A model generated the notes under the pieces. It saw nothing but the letters and a program-made list of their open reading frames with translations. It did no database searches and was not told the DNA's origin. From Nesterenkonia alba DSM 19423 (lineage in GTDB: Bacteria > Actinomycetota > Actinomycetes > Actinomycetales > Micrococcaceae), in NCBI RefSeq assembly GCF_000421745.1, contig NZ_ATXP01000001.1, positions 248,001-312,000 of the forward strand: DNA of 64,000 nt, in the 5' to 3' direction. Shown one piece after another: positions 1 to 7,067 of the stretch. Made by a program: the position numbers and the translations under genes. Within the stretch, counting starts at the first letter, position 1. The number at the start of each line of letters is the position of its first letter.

Positions 1-208
1 CCCGGCGCTCGTCTTCGCTCATGCCGCCCCAGACGCCGGCGTCCTGGCCGGTGTCCAGCGCCCACTGCAGACAGGTGTCCATCACCGGGCACCGGCGGCA
101 GACACTCTTGGCTTCCTCGATCTGCAACAGGGCAGGACCGGTGTTGCCGACGGGGAAGAACAGCTCCGGATCCTTGTCCAGGCAGGCTGCTCGGCTGCGC
201 CAATCCAT
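1..208 (-). CDS. whiB1: WhiB1-type iron-sulfur transcriptional regulator (partial, C-terminus cut by window edge)
   Basis: Reading the minus strand from an ATG at 206-208 gives a protein beginning MDWRSRAACLDKDPELFFPV. It contains the four spaced cysteines of the WhiB fold (one near residue 9, then the VCRRCPVMDTC cluster), which in this family ligate a 4Fe-4S cluster, followed by the GVWGG turn and MSEDERR. The opening residues and spacing match WhiB1 better than other WhiB classes. WhiB1 is a nitric-oxide-sensitive DNA-binding partner of the primary sigma factor in mycobacteria. The basic C-terminal tail that binds DNA lies outside the window, so the gene is incomplete only because of the window edge. 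Confidence 0.9.
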   Translation of the reverse strand, partial: MDWRSRAACLDKDPELFFPVGNTGPALLQIEEAKSVCRRCPVMDTCLQWALDTGQDAGVWGGMSEDERR

Positions 209-518
209 GGCGATCACTACTCCTTGGGTGGCCTCCGCCCGGAATGTGCATCACAGTGCAGGGGCCACTATGCTCGGGTGCGTGCGGGAACACGTCAGAG
301 CCTTCTCCCGCTGCGGCGTGTGGTGCGAATGACAGGCGCTGCTCAGGCGCTTCAGCCGCGGGGAGAAAGGCCTCTTGCCCCGCCTTACTACACATTCAAG
401 ACTGACATGTGACGCAGAGGTTAACAAGACCTTACGTGTCGCAAATTCGGCGATAAGATGTGTTATTCATCACATTACATTGTGTGTCGTCGTCGCTACC
501 CATGTTTGAATATGGGAC
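209..518. other. Non-coding gap between divergent whiB1 and a small membrane-protein gene
   Basis: About 310 bases hold no convincing gene. The right part (about 415-515) is visibly more AT-rich than the surroundings and should carry the two divergent promoters, but I could not place -35/-10 pairs with acceptable spacing. A dif-like stretch near 445-475 is discussed among the rejected items. Confidence 0.5.
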
Positions 519-938
519 ATGTCCGCATCCCCTGGCCCCGGCCCTGCTCGCCCCTTTTCCGTGTGGCTGCTCTACCTGATTCACTTTGTTCAGGGGGCGG
601 CCGTGATCTTCGCGACGGTCTCGGAGGTACTGCTCTCCGATGCCGAAGTACTTGACACTGCCGGCCAGATCGCGTTGTTAGTGCTTTACCTGCTGGCCGG
701 TGTCGTTCTCATTCTGCTGGGGTTTCGGCTTTTCTTAGGTTCCGCTGCAGCGCGCACCCCAGCCATGGTGCTGCAATTGCTCATGGTGGTGCTGTCCTTC
801 AGCTTCTTCGCCGGGGGAGTGTGGGTCGTCGGGCTGACCTTCCTCGTCCCGGCAGCCGTTGCCCTCGTGTTGCTGTTCATCCGGCCCACCCAGCAGTGGC
901 TGGAGGGCACCGCCGAACCGGACCAGCAGTCGGCTTAA
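519..938 (+). CDS. Small integral membrane protein, unknown function
   Basis: A 139-residue protein with about four hydrophobic segments (roughly residues 13-35, 45-68, 78-97 and 103-121) and a short acidic C-terminal tail. I recognise no catalytic motif or named family. It lies between whiB1 (divergent) and the DUF1844 gene (convergent; the two stop codons nearly touch at 938/940). The ATG at 519 is used because it directly precedes the first membrane segment. Function is unknown; it may be a small actinobacterial envelope protein. Confidence 0.7.
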   Translation: MSASPGPGPARPFSVWLLYLIHFVQGAAVIFATVSEVLLSDAEVLDTAGQIALLVLYLLAGVVLILLGFRLFLGSAAARTPAMVLQLLMVVLSFSFFAGGVWVVGLTFLVPAAVALVLLFIRPTQQWLEGTAEPDQQSA

Positions 939-939
939 G

Positions 940-1317
940 CTAATTCACCGGGCCAGTCCACTTCTCCCCGGGGCCCTTGCCCGGTGGGTCGGGAATGATT
1001 GATTCTTCACGGAATGCCAGCTGCAAAGAACGCAGTCCGTCGCGTAGCGGGGCAGCGTGGGTGGAGCCGACTTCCGGGGCTGCGGCAGTGACCAGTCCCG
1101 CTAAAGCGGAGATGAGTTTGCGGGCCTCATCCAGATCTTTTAAGTCCTCGGCGTCGGGCCCCTCGGCGAGCCCGGTTTTCACGGCAGCGGCACTCATGAG
1201 GTGCACCGCCACGGTATTGATGAGTTCCACTGCTGGCACTTCGGCGATATCGCGTGCCTGGGCGGCCGCTGCAGCGGCGGCATCTTCGGGATGTGGGGTG
1301 TTCTGCGCAGAGTCCAT
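940..1317 (-). CDS. DUF1844 family protein
   Basis: A 125-residue mostly helical protein with an Ala-rich N-terminus, then the DUF1844-like core ([20 protein letters not shown] followed by a [15 protein letters not shown] helix). DUF1844 genes commonly sit divergently beside infC in actinobacteria, as here, which supports the call. No enzymatic motif is visible and the molecular role of the family is not established. It starts at an ATG (1315-1317) and shares a 93-base divergent region with infC. Confidence 0.8.
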   Translation of the reverse strand: MDSAQNTPHPEDAAAAAAAQARDIAEVPAVELINTVAVHLMSAAAVKTGLAEGPDAEDLKDLDEARKLISALAGLVTAAAPEVGSTHAAPLRDGLRSLQLAFREESIIPDPPGKGPGEKWTGPVN

Positions 1318-1410
1318 GCTGGTAAGCTTGTCACAGTCTCAACTGGCCGCAATGCTGCGTGCCGGCAGACACATCATCAGACCATTGCCGTCGAAGCAGG
1401 AGCAGGACAG

Positions 1411-2112
1411 ATCAGCGAACCACGCATCAACAACCGTATCCGTGTGCCGGAAGTCCGCCTGGTGGGTCCCCAGGGGGAACAGGTGGGAATCGTGCGTATT
1501 GAAGACGCACTGAGACTGGCATCGGAGGCTGATCTGGATCTGGTGGAAGTGGCCCCACAGGCTAAGCCTCCGGTCTGCAAGCTGATGGATTACGGCAAGT
1601 GGAAATACGAGGCCGCCGTTAAAGCCCGCGAGTCGCGGAAGAATCAGGCCACCACCACGCTGAAGGAAGTCCGCTTCCGCCTGAAGATCGATGACCATGA
1701 CTACGAGACCAAGGTCGGCCACGCCCGCCGGTTCCTCGAAGCCGGGGACAAGGTCAAAGCAATGATCCAGTTCCGTGGCCGCGAGCAGCAGCGGCCGGAA
1801 ATGGGTGTGCGCCTGTTGCAGCGATTCAGCGAGGATGTCGCTGATCTTGGCCAAGTGGAATCTGCGCCCCGTCAGGACGGACGGCACATGGTCATGGTGG
1901 TGGGGCCCCTGCGCACTAAGGCCCAGCAGGCCAAGAGTGGGGACACCCCCTCGGATAACGAGGACAACAAGGCGCGTACGCGAGAGAAGAACGAACGCCG
2001 TGCGCGTAAGACGCAGCAGCGTCAGGAGAAGGTCTCCACGAGCCCTAAGGACGCCAAGCCACTGAGCAACTCCATGGCGGACTACCTGCCGGACGAGCTC
2101 AAGAACCTCTGA
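1411..2112 (+). CDS. infC: Translation initiation factor IF-3, apparently starting at ATC
   Basis: IF-3 binds the 30S subunit, discriminates against wrong start codons and prevents premature 50S joining. The product has the N-domain signature [20 protein letters not shown] and the C-domain [24 protein letters not shown]. About 233 residues, with a charged C-terminal extension (about residues 175-233) rich in Lys/Arg/Gln as in many actinobacteria. No ATG, GTG or TTG lies in frame near the family's N-terminus. An ATC at 1411, eight bases after an AGGAG (1398-1402), begins [11 protein letters not shown], the position where homologues start. Rare starts (ATT/ATC/ATA) are typical of infC and allow IF-3 to repress its own translation. 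First gene of infC-rpmI-rplT. Confidence 0.93.
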   Translation: MSEPRINNRIRVPEVRLVGPQGEQVGIVRIEDALRLASEADLDLVEVAPQAKPPVCKLMDYGKWKYEAAVKARESRKNQATTTLKEVRFRLKIDDHDYETKVGHARRFLEAGDKVKAMIQFRGREQQRPEMGVRLLQRFSEDVADLGQVESAPRQDGRHMVMVVGPLRTKAQQAKSGDTPSDNEDNKARTREKNERRARKTQQRQEKVSTSPKDAKPLSNSMADYLPDELKNL

Positions 2113-2148
2113 TTCGCCCTTCAGTTGCCCATCCCGTAAGATGGATAG

Positions 2149-2203
2149 CTGGGTCTGCGTGCCTGTGCCCGCTCCTGTGGAGCACGGCATCGCGTTGACC
2201 CAG
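2149..2203 (+). promoter_or_regulatory. Long structured leader hairpin before rpmI-rplT, candidate ribosomal-protein autoregulatory element
   Basis: The infC-rpmI spacer of about 210 bases contains CTGGGTC (2149-2155) pairing with GACCCAG (2197-2203), an inner GCGTGCC/GGCATCGC arm with one bulge, and a GCTCC-TGT-GGAGC tip (2171-2183). No U-tract follows, so a simple terminator is unlikely. In several phyla L20 binds a leader ahead of the rpmI-rplT genes; an equivalent role here is inferred from position and structure only. Confidence 0.55.
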
Positions 2204-2321
2204 TGACAAGGGGTGACCGGTTCGCAGAATCAGGTGGCCCACCTCTGCACCGCGTCCAGTGCGTAACCCGCACGGACTTCAAGGTGCTGTAGGTCCGCTC
2301 AACACGAAGGAGTACGGCATT

Positions 2322-2516
2322 ATGCCGAAGAACAAGACGCACTCCGGAGCCAAGAAGCGCTTTAAGCTCACTGGTTCCGGGAAGATCAAGCGCCAGCAGG
2401 CCAACCGTCGCCATTACCTGGAGCACAAGTCTTCCCGCCTGACCCGTCGCCTGGCCAAAGACCAGATCGTGACCAAGGCTGACGAGGGCCGCATCAAGAA
2501 GATGCTCGGCAAGTAA
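2322..2516 (+). CDS. rpmI: 50S ribosomal protein L35
   Basis: A 64-residue basic protein starting [15 protein letters not shown], the invariant L35 opening, and ending with KKMLGK. The ATG at 2322 follows an AAGGAG at about 2308-2313; an upstream in-frame start would add unrelated residues and was rejected. It sits between infC and rplT in the conserved translation operon, 62 bases ahead of rplT. Confidence 0.97.
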   Translation: MPKNKTHSGAKKRFKLTGSGKIKRQQANRRHYLEHKSSRLTRRLAKDQIVTKADEGRIKKMLGK

Positions 2517-2578
2517 TTCCCCTTCCCGGGATGCCGACGCAGAAGACCACAGACTTTTAAGACTTCAGGAGATATCTC

Positions 2579-2974
2579 ATGGCACGAGTGAAGCGCGCAG
2601 TCAATGCGCAGAAGAAGCGCCGCAAGGTCCTTGAGGACGCTTCCGGCTATCGCGGCCAGCGCTCCCGCCTCTACCGCAAGGCCAAAGAGCAGCTGCTGCA
2701 CAGCTACACCTACAACTACCAGCACCGTAAAAAGCGCAAGGGTGACTTCCGTCGCCTGTGGATCCAGCGTATTAACGCTGCCGCACGCGCCCACGGCCTG
2801 ACGTACAACCGGTTCATTCAGGGTCTGAAGGCCGCTGAGGTGGAGGTCGACCGTCGCATGCTGGCTGAACTGGCCGTGAACGACCCGGCTGCTTTCGAAG
2901 CACTCGTCGAGCAGGCCAAGAAGGCACTGCCGGAGGACGTCAACGCCCCCCAGGCAGACGCAGCCTCACGCTGA
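2579..2974 (+). CDS. rplT: 50S ribosomal protein L20
   Basis: L20 binds 23S rRNA early in 50S assembly and in many bacteria represses its own operon. The 131-residue product starts [18 protein letters not shown] and contains [16 protein letters not shown] and [20 protein letters not shown], all family-defining. The AGGAGAT ahead of the ATG is a clear ribosome binding site. Compared with the typical 118-120 residues there is a short Ala/Asp-rich C-terminal extension, common in actinobacteria. A strong hairpin follows at 2991-3039. Confidence 0.97.
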   Translation: MARVKRAVNAQKKRRKVLEDASGYRGQRSRLYRKAKEQLLHSYTYNYQHRKKRKGDFRRLWIQRINAAARAHGLTYNRFIQGLKAAEVEVDRRMLAELAVNDPAAFEALVEQAKKALPEDVNAPQADAASR

Positions 2975-2990
2975 ATCGCTCAACCCTTCA

Positions 2991-3039
2991 CACGAGGACG
3001 CCCGTCTCACCTGGCACCAGGGAGGCGGGCGTCGTCGTG
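2991..3039 (+). terminator. Terminator hairpin after rplT
   Basis: CACGAGGACGCCCGTCTC (2991-3008) pairs with GAGGCGGGCGTCGTCGTG with only two imperfect positions, plus an inner CCTGG/CCAGG. No strong T-run, as usual for high-GC actinobacteria. Confidence 0.8.
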
Positions 3040-3092
3040 TGTCGGTGGGATGAGTGTGTCTTTACCGCTCCCGGTCTTGAGACAATGACCCG

Positions 3093-4187
3093 GTGAGTAG
3101 TGAATTCGTGCTGGATAATCCCGGGGCCGAGCGGGTCAAAAATGTTGCCGCTTTAGCGACCCGTGCCGCGCGGCGGAAACAGGGCGCCTTTCTCGCGGAG
3201 GGCCCACAATCAGTCCGTGAGGCGCTCACCCTGTGGCTGCGCAGATGGGAACCGGAGGCCGACGACGTCGCTGGTTCACAGACCGCGCAACGCACCGGGG
3301 TCGATGACGCCGGAGAACACCGGATCCAAGCCAGTAAGCCACCCGAAGACTACCTTCCCGCTCTCGACGCCCTGTACTTCACGCCGGAAGCGTTGGCCCA
3401 GCATCCCGATGTAGAGGCACTGCTCGACAGGGCCAGGGGTGTCCTGTTCGATCCCGGTCGGAACCTACCCCGCGAGGCTCGGTTCTTCTTGCGGGAAGCG
3501 ACAGCAGAGGTGCTTGCCGCCATGAGTGATGCGGAGACCTCCCAAGGCCTGCTGGCAGTGTGCCGTCCGCCAGCGATTGCCTTCGAAGGTCTCGACTCGC
3601 TGCTGGTGGGCATGAGCGAGACTTTCGTCCGGTTGGCAGCAGATGGAACAACATCCTCCGGGCTCACAGTCGACTACGCCCCCGTCCGGTTGGCTCCGGT
3701 CCTGGTGGGTCTGCAGGATCCCGGCAACGTGGGCACGGTGATTCGTACTGCGGATGCTGTTGGTGCCGGCGTCGTCGTGCTCACCCCCGGCAGCGCGGAT
3801 CCGTGGGCTCCTAAAGTGGTACGGGCAGCCGCTGGGTCGCACTTCCACGTGCCGATTGCCACCGGAATTGACCCCGGTGAGTTGACCACGTTTCTGCGAG
3901 ACAACCAGGTGCAGGTGCTGGCTGCCGATGGTCACGCCGAGATCACGCTGGATCAGCTGCAGACCGCAGATGCGGCGGGGGTGCGCCTGGACGCCCCCAC
4001 CGTGTGGTTACTGGGTCATGAGGCCCACGGTCTGACCGAAGACCACCAAGCTATGGCGGATGCCCGCATCGCCCTGCCGTTGTATGGCCAAGCAGAGTCG
4101 CTCAACGTGGCAGTGGCGGGGGCAGTGTGTCTCTACGCCTCAGCGATGGCCCAGCACAGCGGCGCCTCTGGCGCCCGGGGGAGATAA
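3093..4187 (+). CDS. SpoU/TrmH-family RNA 2'-O-ribose methyltransferase (TsnR-like)
   Basis: The C-terminal half (about residues 195-355) is a SPOUT domain. Motif 1 is LQDPGNVGTVIRTADAVGAG, motif 2 is WLLGHEAHGL and motif 3 is IALPLYGQAESLNVAVAGAV, which form the knotted SAM site used to methylate a ribose 2'-OH in rRNA or tRNA. The N-terminal part has the substrate-binding start (RVKNVAALATRAARRKQGAFLAEG) typical of 23S rRNA enzymes. The gene directly follows rplT, the location of tsnR in mycobacteria. The start is GTG 3093. At 364 residues it is about 100 longer than many homologues because of a charged insertion around residues 48-95. The exact target nucleotide cannot be read from sequence. 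Confidence 0.88.
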   Translation: MSSEFVLDNPGAERVKNVAALATRAARRKQGAFLAEGPQSVREALTLWLRRWEPEADDVAGSQTAQRTGVDDAGEHRIQASKPPEDYLPALDALYFTPEALAQHPDVEALLDRARGVLFDPGRNLPREARFFLREATAEVLAAMSDAETSQGLLAVCRPPAIAFEGLDSLLVGMSETFVRLAADGTTSSGLTVDYAPVRLAPVLVGLQDPGNVGTVIRTADAVGAGVVVLTPGSADPWAPKVVRAAAGSHFHVPIATGIDPGELTTFLRDNQVQVLAADGHAEITLDQLQTADAAGVRLDAPTVWLLGHEAHGLTEDHQAMADARIALPLYGQAESLNVAVAGAVCLYASAMAQHSGASGARGR

Positions 4188-4191
4188 GTCG

Positions 4192-4512
4192 GTGAGCTAC
4201 GCTCCCACCAGCCGCGAGCAGGAGAATACTGGCTTTAGGTGTGCGCACTGTGGTCGGGAGGTCCCAGCCCATCCTGGCGGTAGTTACCGCAACCACTGTC
4301 CGTATTGCCTGTGGTCGGTGCATGTGGATATCGCGCCGGGGGACCGGGCCGCCGACTGCCAAGCTCCCATGCGCCCGGAAGCAGTGGACCACTCGGGCAA
4401 GAAGGGGTACATCCTCATTCACCGGTGCACCGTGTGCGGCGCAGTGGACCGCAATAAACTCGCCCCTGACGATGACCTCGACGTCCTCATCAGCCTCCAG
4501 CGTCCTGCGTAG
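4192..4512 (+). CDS. RNHCP domain zinc-ribbon protein
   Basis: A 106-residue protein starting at GTG 4192, preceded by GGGGGAGATAAG and beginning four bases after the methyltransferase stop codon, so probably co-transcribed and translationally linked. It carries FRCAHCGREV, then the family signature YRNHCPYCLWS, and later RCTVCGAVDRNKLAPDDD. The three CxxC pairs imply one or two structural zinc sites. The RNHCP family is named for this motif; its function is undetermined. The link to an RNA methyltransferase and ribosomal genes suggests an RNA-related role, which is inference only. Confidence 0.85.
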   Translation: MSYAPTSREQENTGFRCAHCGREVPAHPGGSYRNHCPYCLWSVHVDIAPGDRAADCQAPMRPEAVDHSGKKGYILIHRCTVCGAVDRNKLAPDDDLDVLISLQRPA

Positions 4513-4611
4513 TACGTGCGCACCTGTCAGTGGAGAGAGGCGCGGCCACAGTCGGGGAGTGCGCGATCGGCGAGTGCGCGAAACGTCTGCACCTTAAGCC
4601 GGTAGGACGCC

Positions 4612-5553
4612 CTAGGCGTGGGTGTGGGTTTCCTCCGCGGCGAGGTCGCGGGTCTCCAGCTGGAAGGTGGAGTGCTCCACAGCGACATCGAAATGCTCAG
4701 CCACACAGGCGCGTAGTTCGGCGAGTTTCTGCGGGGCGCAACCATGCCGAAAACAGTCCTCATGCACCACCACGTGAGCAGAAATGACCGGCAACCCCGT
4801 AGCGATCGTCGAAGCGTGAAGATCGTGAACCTCTTCGACATGCTCCACCTCCAGCATGTGGCGGCGCACCTGTTCAAGGTCGAGGCCCCGGGGCGCGAAC
4901 TCCAGCAGAATCCGCACGGTCTCCCGCAACAGCAAGGCAGCCCGCGGAATAATGACTGCGGCGATGAGCAGAGCCGCCACAGCATCAGCCTGCTGCCAGC
5001 CGGTCGACCAGATGACCACTGCAGCCACCATGACCCCCAGCGAACCCAGCGCATCCGCCAGTACCTCAAGGAAGGCTGCTCGCATGTTGAAGTTCGCCCG
5101 CCGCCCCGACGACAGCACCACCAGGGAGGCGATATTGCCTGCCAACCCCACGGCACCGAAGATCAGCAACTCCACATGCAACACATCGTGGGGCTCCCGC
5201 AGTCGCTGAATCCCCTCCACCAGGGCGTAGACGCCGATGCCCAACAACAGTGCAGACTGCAGCAGCGCAGCGAGAATCTCCACGCGCCGGAAACCCCAGG
5301 TGCGCCGCGGGCTCGCGGCACGGAACATCAGACTCGCCGCCACCACGGCCATCACCAGCCCAATGCTGTCGGTCAGCGAGTGCACCGCATCGGTCAGCAG
5401 CGCCAGCGACCCGGTGACCCACGCTCCGAGCCCCTGCGCGGCCACGATGCCGAAGGTGATGCAGCAGGCGATGACCAGCCGCCGCCGATGCCCTGACGCC
5501 GCAGCCGCTGCATGCTGCTCGCCACCGTGATGGTGGTCGTGTCCGAAACCCAT
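4612..5553 (-). CDS. Cation diffusion facilitator (CzcD-like zinc/divalent metal exporter)
   Basis: A 313-residue membrane protein with about six transmembrane helices. The two metal-site motifs of the CDF family are present: DAVHSLTDS in helix 2 and LADALGS in helix 5, giving the four Asp/His ligands used for H+-coupled Zn(II) (also Cd/Co) export. The N-terminus is His-rich (GHDHHHGGEQH) and the C-terminus ends ETHTHA; both could bind metal. The cytoplasmic C-terminal domain (about 215-300) holds HDLHASTIATGLPVISAHVVV, typical of the CzcD branch. It is divergent from the P450 gene with about 147 bases between; no clear Zur or CmtR operator was seen. Confidence 0.92.
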   Translation of the reverse strand: MGFGHDHHHGGEQHAAAAASGHRRRLVIACCITFGIVAAQGLGAWVTGSLALLTDAVHSLTDSIGLVMAVVAASLMFRAASPRRTWGFRRVEILAALLQSALLLGIGVYALVEGIQRLREPHDVLHVELLIFGAVGLAGNIASLVVLSSGRRANFNMRAAFLEVLADALGSLGVMVAAVVIWSTGWQQADAVAALLIAAVIIPRAALLLRETVRILLEFAPRGLDLEQVRRHMLEVEHVEEVHDLHASTIATGLPVISAHVVVHEDCFRHGCAPQKLAELRACVAEHFDVAVEHSTFQLETRDLAAEETHTHA

Positions 5554-5700
5554 ACCTTCACAGTAAGCCCCACTATTGAGAATCGCCTAAGGTGCGAACC
5601 CTAGTCAGTCCGGTTCGCAACAGGGCCCGACGCCGGCGTCGTCCGTTATCCATCCCCCATACCGGTTGAACCCGTGCTCAGCACGTACAAGACTGAACGT

Positions 5701-6996
5701 GTGAGCACCCACTCTCTGCCCCCAGGACCCCGCACCCCTGCCGCTGTGCAGACTCTGCAGTTCTACTCCCGGAGGCAATCGGCCTTTCCGGCCTTTCACA
5801 CCCGCTATGGAGACACCTTCACCCTGCGCGCCTATCCCGGCCCGGTGACCTACGTGATGTTCACCCGGCCGGAGGACATCAAAGAGATCTTCGCTGGAGA
5901 CTCGTGGGAGTTCTCTGGAGCCGGTGGTAACGAAGTCCTCCGCGCGGCTGTGGGGGACAACTCGGTGATGCTCAACGACGGCGCGGCCCATCGCCGCATG
6001 CGCAAGTACCTGATGCCCGCCTTCTCCCCACGGGCGGTACGCGCCTACCGTCCCAGGGTGGAGGAGATCGTCACCCACCAGGTGTCCACGTGGCGACCCG
6101 GAGAGAAGGTCACAACCCTCCAGGCGATGAGCGGAATCACCCTAGAAGTCATGCTCCAGCTGGTCTTCGGGCTCACCACGGGAGAGCGCATGACCCAGCT
6201 CAGACCCCGGCTGCTGAAGCTGGTCGACGTCGACCCGCTGTTGGCCCTGGGGTGGATGTATCCGAGGACCCTGACCCGCATCCCGCCCTGGCGCGGCCCC
6301 CAGAAGAACCTCGAAGCCATTGATGAGCTCATCTACGCTGAGATCGCCGAACGCCGGGCCTCCGGCGGCACCGGGCAGGACATGCTCTCCCACCTGCTTC
6401 AGGTCACCGACGACGCCGAAGCGCCTCTGAGCGAGCAGGAGATCCGCGATCAACTGGTCACCTTGGTGCTGGCCGGGTATGAGACCACAGCCTCCGCGTT
6501 GAGCTGGACTCTGCACGAACTGGCCCGCCACCCGCAGATCCAGCAGCGGGCCGCAGACGCCGCCGCCGAGGGGGACGAAGACTACCTGGAGGCCTGCCTC
6601 AAAGAGGGAATGCGCCTGCATCCGATCATCGACTTCGTGGTGAAGATTCTGCGCAGTGAACAGACCATCGGCGGGTGGACTCTGCCGGCTGGCACCGGGG
6701 TGGTGCCGGCGATCATGCTCACCCACCACGATGAGACACACCACGACGACGCCGCTTCCTTCCGTCCCGAACGCTTCCTGGGGGAGAACACTCCGGCGGC
6801 GAATACGTGGATCCCGTTCGGTGGGGGCGTGCGCCGCTGCGTGGGGGCGGCCTTCGCCACGATGGAAGGAGTGGTCAGCCTCAAGGAAATCCTCACTCGA
6901 TTCCGACTCAGCGCAGAGAAACCCGCGCCCACCACACTGCGCAACATCACCAATGTGCCCGGGGACGGGGCACCGGTGAGACTGCAGGCACGGTGA
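5701..6996 (+). CDS. Cytochrome P450
   Basis: A soluble bacterial P450 of about 431 residues. The oxygen-activating I-helix motif is AGYETTASALSW, the K-helix ExxR is EGMR, and the heme loop is FGGGVRRCVGAAFA with the thiolate cysteine near residue 380. It starts PPGPRTPAAVQTLQFYSRRQ, a proline-rich hinge as in CYP110/CYP120-like P450s that act on fatty acids or terpenoids; the true substrate is unknown. GTG 5701 gives the standard N-terminus; a GTG at 5674 is an alternative. No ferredoxin or reductase gene is nearby. It converges on the operon of unknown function ending at 7068, leaving only about 70 bases between stops. Confidence 0.93.
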   Translation: MSTHSLPPGPRTPAAVQTLQFYSRRQSAFPAFHTRYGDTFTLRAYPGPVTYVMFTRPEDIKEIFAGDSWEFSGAGGNEVLRAAVGDNSVMLNDGAAHRRMRKYLMPAFSPRAVRAYRPRVEEIVTHQVSTWRPGEKVTTLQAMSGITLEVMLQLVFGLTTGERMTQLRPRLLKLVDVDPLLALGWMYPRTLTRIPPWRGPQKNLEAIDELIYAEIAERRASGGTGQDMLSHLLQVTDDAEAPLSEQEIRDQLVTLVLAGYETTASALSWTLHELARHPQIQQRAADAAAEGDEDYLEACLKEGMRLHPIIDFVVKILRSEQTIGGWTLPAGTGVVPAIMLTHHDETHHDDAASFRPERFLGENTPAANTWIPFGGGVRRCVGAAFATMEGVVSLKEILTRFRLSAEKPAPTTLRNITNVPGDGAPVRLQAR

Positions 6997-7067
6997 ACCG
7001 GTGACGCGTCGGTGACTTCCGGCATCCTCGCTGACGTCTCACGTTCGGGGTCTTAAGCGCTCGGGTC

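Noticed and set aside
26-332. 103-codon plus-strand ORF over whiB1
   Set aside because: Antisense to the WhiB cysteine cluster; no coding signature.
440-475. dif-like recombination site (TTCGGCGATAA, six bases, TTATTCATCA)
   Set aside because: The left half resembles the XerC arm but the right half departs strongly from the XerD arm consensus I remember. No skew change can be computed here.
1201-2112. A 303-codon infC starting at 1201
   Set aside because: The first 70 codons are antisense to the DUF1844 gene and match nothing in IF-3; homologues begin near ATC 1411.
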